Shown here piece after piece: positions 60,410-64,000 of a DNA stretch of 64,000 bases. The position numbers and the translations under genes were made by a program. Source of the DNA: Chrysogorgia sp. JL179-B06 (Eukaryota; Cnidaria; Anthozoa; Scleralcyonacea; Chrysogorgiidae); NCBI GenBank assembly GCA_035772405.1, contig JAYKKM010000439.1, positions 4,781,001 through 4,845,000 of the forward strand, written 5' to 3'. Each line of letters begins with the position of its first letter. Position 1 is the stretch's first letter. The notes under the pieces were generated by a model. It ran no database searches. It was not told the origin of the DNA and worked only from the letters and a program-made list of their open reading frames with translations.

Positions 60410-61005
60410 GCTCACAACACAATACCTGCCGTGTTTATAACTTACGTTCAACTGACAACTCTTCTGTTACCAGTACATTTAATCAGTATATTTTGACACA
60501 CTTGATCTCTTAAAGAAAACAGGTCCCAATTTTCCGAATAGACCTGTGAATTTTCCGAATATTGCAATTTTGTAAGTTGAAGGTACCACGTAATACACTG
60601 TAAGTTAAGACACTGTAAGTTAATCAATCAATCAAAAGTCTTTAATATTCTTAAGGATAAAAAGTACATATCCCGAAGACACTGTAAGCTAACAGTGCAG
60701 TAACCATCGTGATGTTTTAGGTAAAACATCGCAACTATCGTGATAGTTTAGGTAAGCAACGAGAACATGAGGGAGTGGCTGAAATGTTTTCTCTGTTATG
60801 CTATTTCTGCGCAAATTTCAGCAGGGCATGTCCCCCTGCCCCACCTCAAATACGGGCCTAACCCTTTGGTATATTTTCGTCGTAATAAAACATTCGTGAT
60901 TCCTTAGTATACAGTGCCCTTAAACAAAATACCTCGGCACCAGCCGGAACATTTTCTTGCGGCCGTTCAACACATGCCCTTTTCTTAATCGCACTGCCCC
61001 CAAAT
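60410..61005. other. No recognisable feature
   Basis: Short internal repeats of GACACTGTAAG-type words (60600-60690) only. Confidence 0.45.
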
Positions 61006-61009
61006 TCGA

Positions 61010-61290
61010 CGTCCACCAACATCATTTATTGCATTTCTTGCGATAAATTCTACATCTGTGAAACTTGGCGACGCCTTAATTTCAGACAGGTTTGCTGAAC
61101 ATCTTCGTTCCGTGAGAAACAATGTTGACAAACCTGTAGCCCAGACATGAAAGTCTGCCATCCTTCATATCAGGTGGTAACGATAACCGCAAACGGCAAG
61201 AGAAGCGTCTCGTTTGTAAACTTGGCACCACACATCCTCTTGGTCTTAACGAACGTTTTTCTTTTAATTTCCTACAAGTTTTTTGTTATT
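61010..61290 (+). pseudogene. Penelope-like GIY-YIG endonuclease fragment
   Basis: CISCDKFYICETWRRL, a degraded GIY-YIG start (normally YIGETGRRL), followed in a second frame by AEHLRSVRNNVDKPVA and in a third by RLVCKLGTTHPLGLNERF. Frame changes show decay. Confidence 0.75.
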
Positions 61291-61807
61291 TTAGTTAAGT
61301 CGACAAGCAGGTGATCAGTGACCGCATTTTTATGGTGCGGGGGTCCTCCCCCGGAAAATTTTGAAATCTAGAAGCTCGGAAAGACTAATTCTGCAGCGAT
61401 CATAGTTCAAATGAATCCAAGAGTTGCCTGCTGCCTCTTACGAATTTGTCTTTGCGCATGCGTGAAATAACTACATGTAACTGATGTCTAAAATCGCGAA
61501 ACTCATGATTCTTGCCTGAGCCCACAATGTGTGTAAGAACTCTATCTGTGACTTTATTGTCCCTTGTTCACAAATACAAAACTCAAAAAGTAACGTGTAT
61601 GTCCAAACCAAGTACTATTTACAACATGCATGAGCGGAGGTGTTGTATCAAACATACAAGCTCCAGCCAAAGGTGAGAGATTGTATATCTCATACAACAC
61701 GGCGCGAATGTTATAAATAGCATTGATACGAATACATGTAGACATTCATATTCATCGAAAATCCTAAAGATATTAAATGAAACGAAAAGTTTATGCAAAT
61801 TGATTGA

Positions 61808-62318
61808 TACCGTATGACGTCACATAGACAAAATAAAATTCACAAATTGAGGAATATCTCTGGAAATAACAAGCGGAATGTTTTGAAACTTTTGCACATG
61901 TATGCCAAGGCAATAATGAAGTGCACACCACCGTGCATTGTATGTTGTTGCCATGGAGATCGTTTGGTGTCAGATCTCTTCATTTGTAAAACAAAAATTG
62001 TTTATTTCTCCCCTATCAAACAACGCTTACTGCAGTGCATAGATTCAAAGATTCCTACACACGTAGTTATTGTATTCCAGAGGTCTAAATCATCTTATTC
62101 TTTAAGAAAGAGACAGAAGTAACATTTTAGTTTTTTTAGTTGGAAGATTCCTGCTTCCTAGTGGTCTCCTTGGCAGCACCATACTTCACACAATGGTATG
62201 CACTATAATCATTGGCATACATGCGCAAAGTTCAAAACATTCCACTTGTTATTTGCAGAGATGTTCTTCATTTTGTGAATTTTATTTAGTCTATGTGAGA
62301 ACATGTCGTCATATGGCA
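61808..62318. repeat. Foldback about 0.5 kb
   Basis: GACGTCACATAGACAAAATA is mirrored by a diverged TTAGTCTATGTGAGAACATG and GTGAATTTTATTT. An inner pair lies around CACACCACCGTGCATTG and complement. The open frame at 61.8-62.1 kb overlaps an arm and is not trusted. Confidence 0.6.
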
Positions 62319-62471
62319 TCTATGTTTCAAAAATGTTTCAAAAACCCGAATATCTCTGGAACGAGATGAGGTATTGAGAAACCGTGAAACCCATTCTGTT
62401 TCATTTTCAAAATATTTTTAGATAAAATCAAAATTGGAATAGATGAATTTTTCATCTCAGTAGCACGTTAA

Positions 62472-62915
62472 AGTGCCTTTGACACGAAAATTAAGTTTGC
62501 CTTATTTGAAAGAACACTTGAAATAACAGAAGGACATCTTTTGAGGTTTTTCGTTTCCTTTCTTCGTTCTTGAGATATTTTAGTTTGTATAATATGCAAA
62601 TGACCATGGTGTGACGTACACGTGCATAATGACTTATCGGAGAAGGTTATTTATCTTCGCTAATATAAAACCAAATTTGAATGAAGCATGTGCGTGAGTA
62701 TTTCCAAAAACATGGAACTTGTAGAATTTCAAGTGATTTTGTGTGATAATAACAAAGGATAATAACAAAGATATATAACCTTCTCCGATAAGTCATTATG
62801 CATGTGTCTCAAGAACGAAGCAAGGAAACAAAAAACTACAAAAGATGTTACTCTGTCATTTTAAGTGTTTTTTTTTCTTTCAAATAAAGCAAACTTAATT
62901 TTTGTGTCATTATCA
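62472..62915. mobile_element. TTAA-MITE family copy
   Basis: TTAA-AGTGCCTTTGACACG at the left (62468). Arms TTGAAAGAACACTTG, CTTGAGATATTTTAG and CATAATGACTTATCGGAGAA and complement. The right end is decayed. Confidence 0.78.
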
Positions 62916-62963
62916 CTCTGTTTCCATCCATTAGTGAGGGTAGATGTGATTACAGGAGCGATT

Positions 62964-63640
62964 TAATAATAATAATAATAATAACAATAATAATAATAAT
63001 AATAATGGTTTTATTGAAGCATATCTACAAAGTAGATCTACATCTTCAATACTATAGTATTAAAATTATTTTTAACAATAAATAAAAACTTTGTGTATAG
63101 AAAGCAAGAGGGATGTTTAAAATTTAAATTTAAAATATATGCAGGGTGTTTAAAATTATATTATATTTACAATCTGATCATGCGTAAATGCATAAGCGTT
63201 CTCTGGCATTATTGAATGTTTTAACTTGTCTTGTAAAAGATATAAAATCTTTGTCGTCTCTAATTATTACTGGTAACTGATTAAATAATTTCGAAGAGCA
63301 GTCTTGAAAGGTTCCAGTTTCCAATGGGATAACTAAATTGGTGCTTTGGCTCGATCGTAATTGGCGGTTAACTATACGCCTTTCGAGCGTTAGGTAGTCA
63401 GGGAACGATGGGTCCCACAGTGATTTATGTACCAGACAAAGAAGATGGTGTTCAGTTCTTTCCTTAATAGGAAGCCACTTGAGTTGATGTAACATGTCAC
63501 TTTCGTTGGTATATTTGTTGAGGACGAAGCTTGCTGCTGCGTTTTGAATCCGCTGCAGTTTTCTTTGTAAATACTGTGGAAGTGGATAACACACTACATC
63601 GTTGTAATCAAGTTTGGACAGAACTAAATATTCCACAAGG
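62964..63640 (-). pseudogene. LINE RT C-terminus with (ATT)n tail
   Basis: The minus strand gives LSKLDYNDVVCYPLP, LQRIQNAAASFVLNKY, MLHQLKWLPIKERTEHHLL and LFNQLPVIIR, the typical end of a CR1/Rex-type polyprotein, in one frame of 152 codons. It ends in AAT repeats at 62964-63005. Confidence 0.88.
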
Positions 63641-63739
63641 GATTTGTTTGCAATGGCGTACAGTATGTGTTATCCTCCATTTCGACTACTTGACTCCCGT
63701 CGGATGTTGCTGTTATCATGTTATGTTAGTAAAATAATA

Positions 63740-64000
63740 CGAAAGACTGGATGACTATAGCTAGTTGCCAAAACGGCAAAGCTATATCTATATCACCTAT
63801 TTATTTATTTTGTTAAACAGTCTATATTTGTTGTAAATAAAATCTCAGGGTGCCCACCTGGTGCACGGGCAATTGGTCAACCCTGCATGCTACGCCACTG
63901 GCTATTACATACACATTTTGATCTTTTCGGCATTTCAATCCAGATTCCCCACTGGCACTGACTATATCAGTATATTGGACCAAACTCTAATACCAGTTAA
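63740..64000. other. Repeat fragment at right edge
   Basis: A TGCTACGCCACTGG word near 63890 matches the terminus of the hAT-type MITE at 28.4 kb; the rest is unassigned. Confidence 0.4.

Noticed and set aside
61814..62122. 102-codon ORF
   Set aside because: It begins in an arm of a foldback and shows no recognisable motif.

Overview
The window reads as metazoan nuclear DNA, most likely from an anthozoan cnidarian. It is AT-rich and full of transposable elements. The evidence is a split, ten-exon animal gene with GT-AG introns, many Penelope-like elements with GIY-YIG domains, several LINE families with (ATT)n tails, a Ty3/Gypsy element, short TTAGGG-type telomeric tracts, and capsid-gene cassettes of a type I associate with cnidarian genomes. 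The species cannot be fixed from sequence alone.

Region 1 (1-7.4 kb) is the right part of an integrated Polinton/Maverick-like, virus-like element. Six intact intronless genes lie head to tail on the + strand with 3-30 bp between them: penton-like minor capsid candidate, chromodomain integrase, membrane/coiled-coil protein, major capsid candidate, packaging ATPase and a small acidic protein. A seventh gene runs divergently off the left edge. After the last gene come about seven copies of a 53-bp repeat and a 169-bp palindrome that probably marks the element's end. Polymerase and protease genes are not in view.

Region 2 (7.4-35.6 kb) is transposon-dense. It holds foldback and MITE families (termini TAATACCATGAT, ACCTAATGG, TTAA/AGTGCC, TAGCCT, CAGTCGAACC), a single-exon DUF4430 (transcobalamin-like) ORF at 13.4-13.9 kb, LINE and Penelope fragments, tRNA-derived SINE pieces, and two hAT-type elements with exact 8-bp target duplications. 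At 29-33.4 kb four elements are nested: LINE inside a TTAA MITE, inside a hAT-type element, inside a Penelope element.

Region 3 (35.66-57.65 kb) is one host gene on the + strand. I assembled ten exons that join in phase into a 212-residue OVCA2/FSH1-family serine hydrolase with a complete Ser-Asp-His triad. Two exons are microexons of 23 and 13 nt. Its introns hold a Ty3/Gypsy element with an internally inverted pol segment, several MITEs, a GC-rich repeat block, a LINE 3' end and a 649-bp element carrying a fragment of an integrase-type transposase.

Region 4 (57.65-64 kb) is again repeats: foldbacks, Penelope fragments (one with a hammerhead-like end), LINE 3' ends and a TTAA MITE copy. Stretches such as 20.5-22.4 kb show nothing I can identify.
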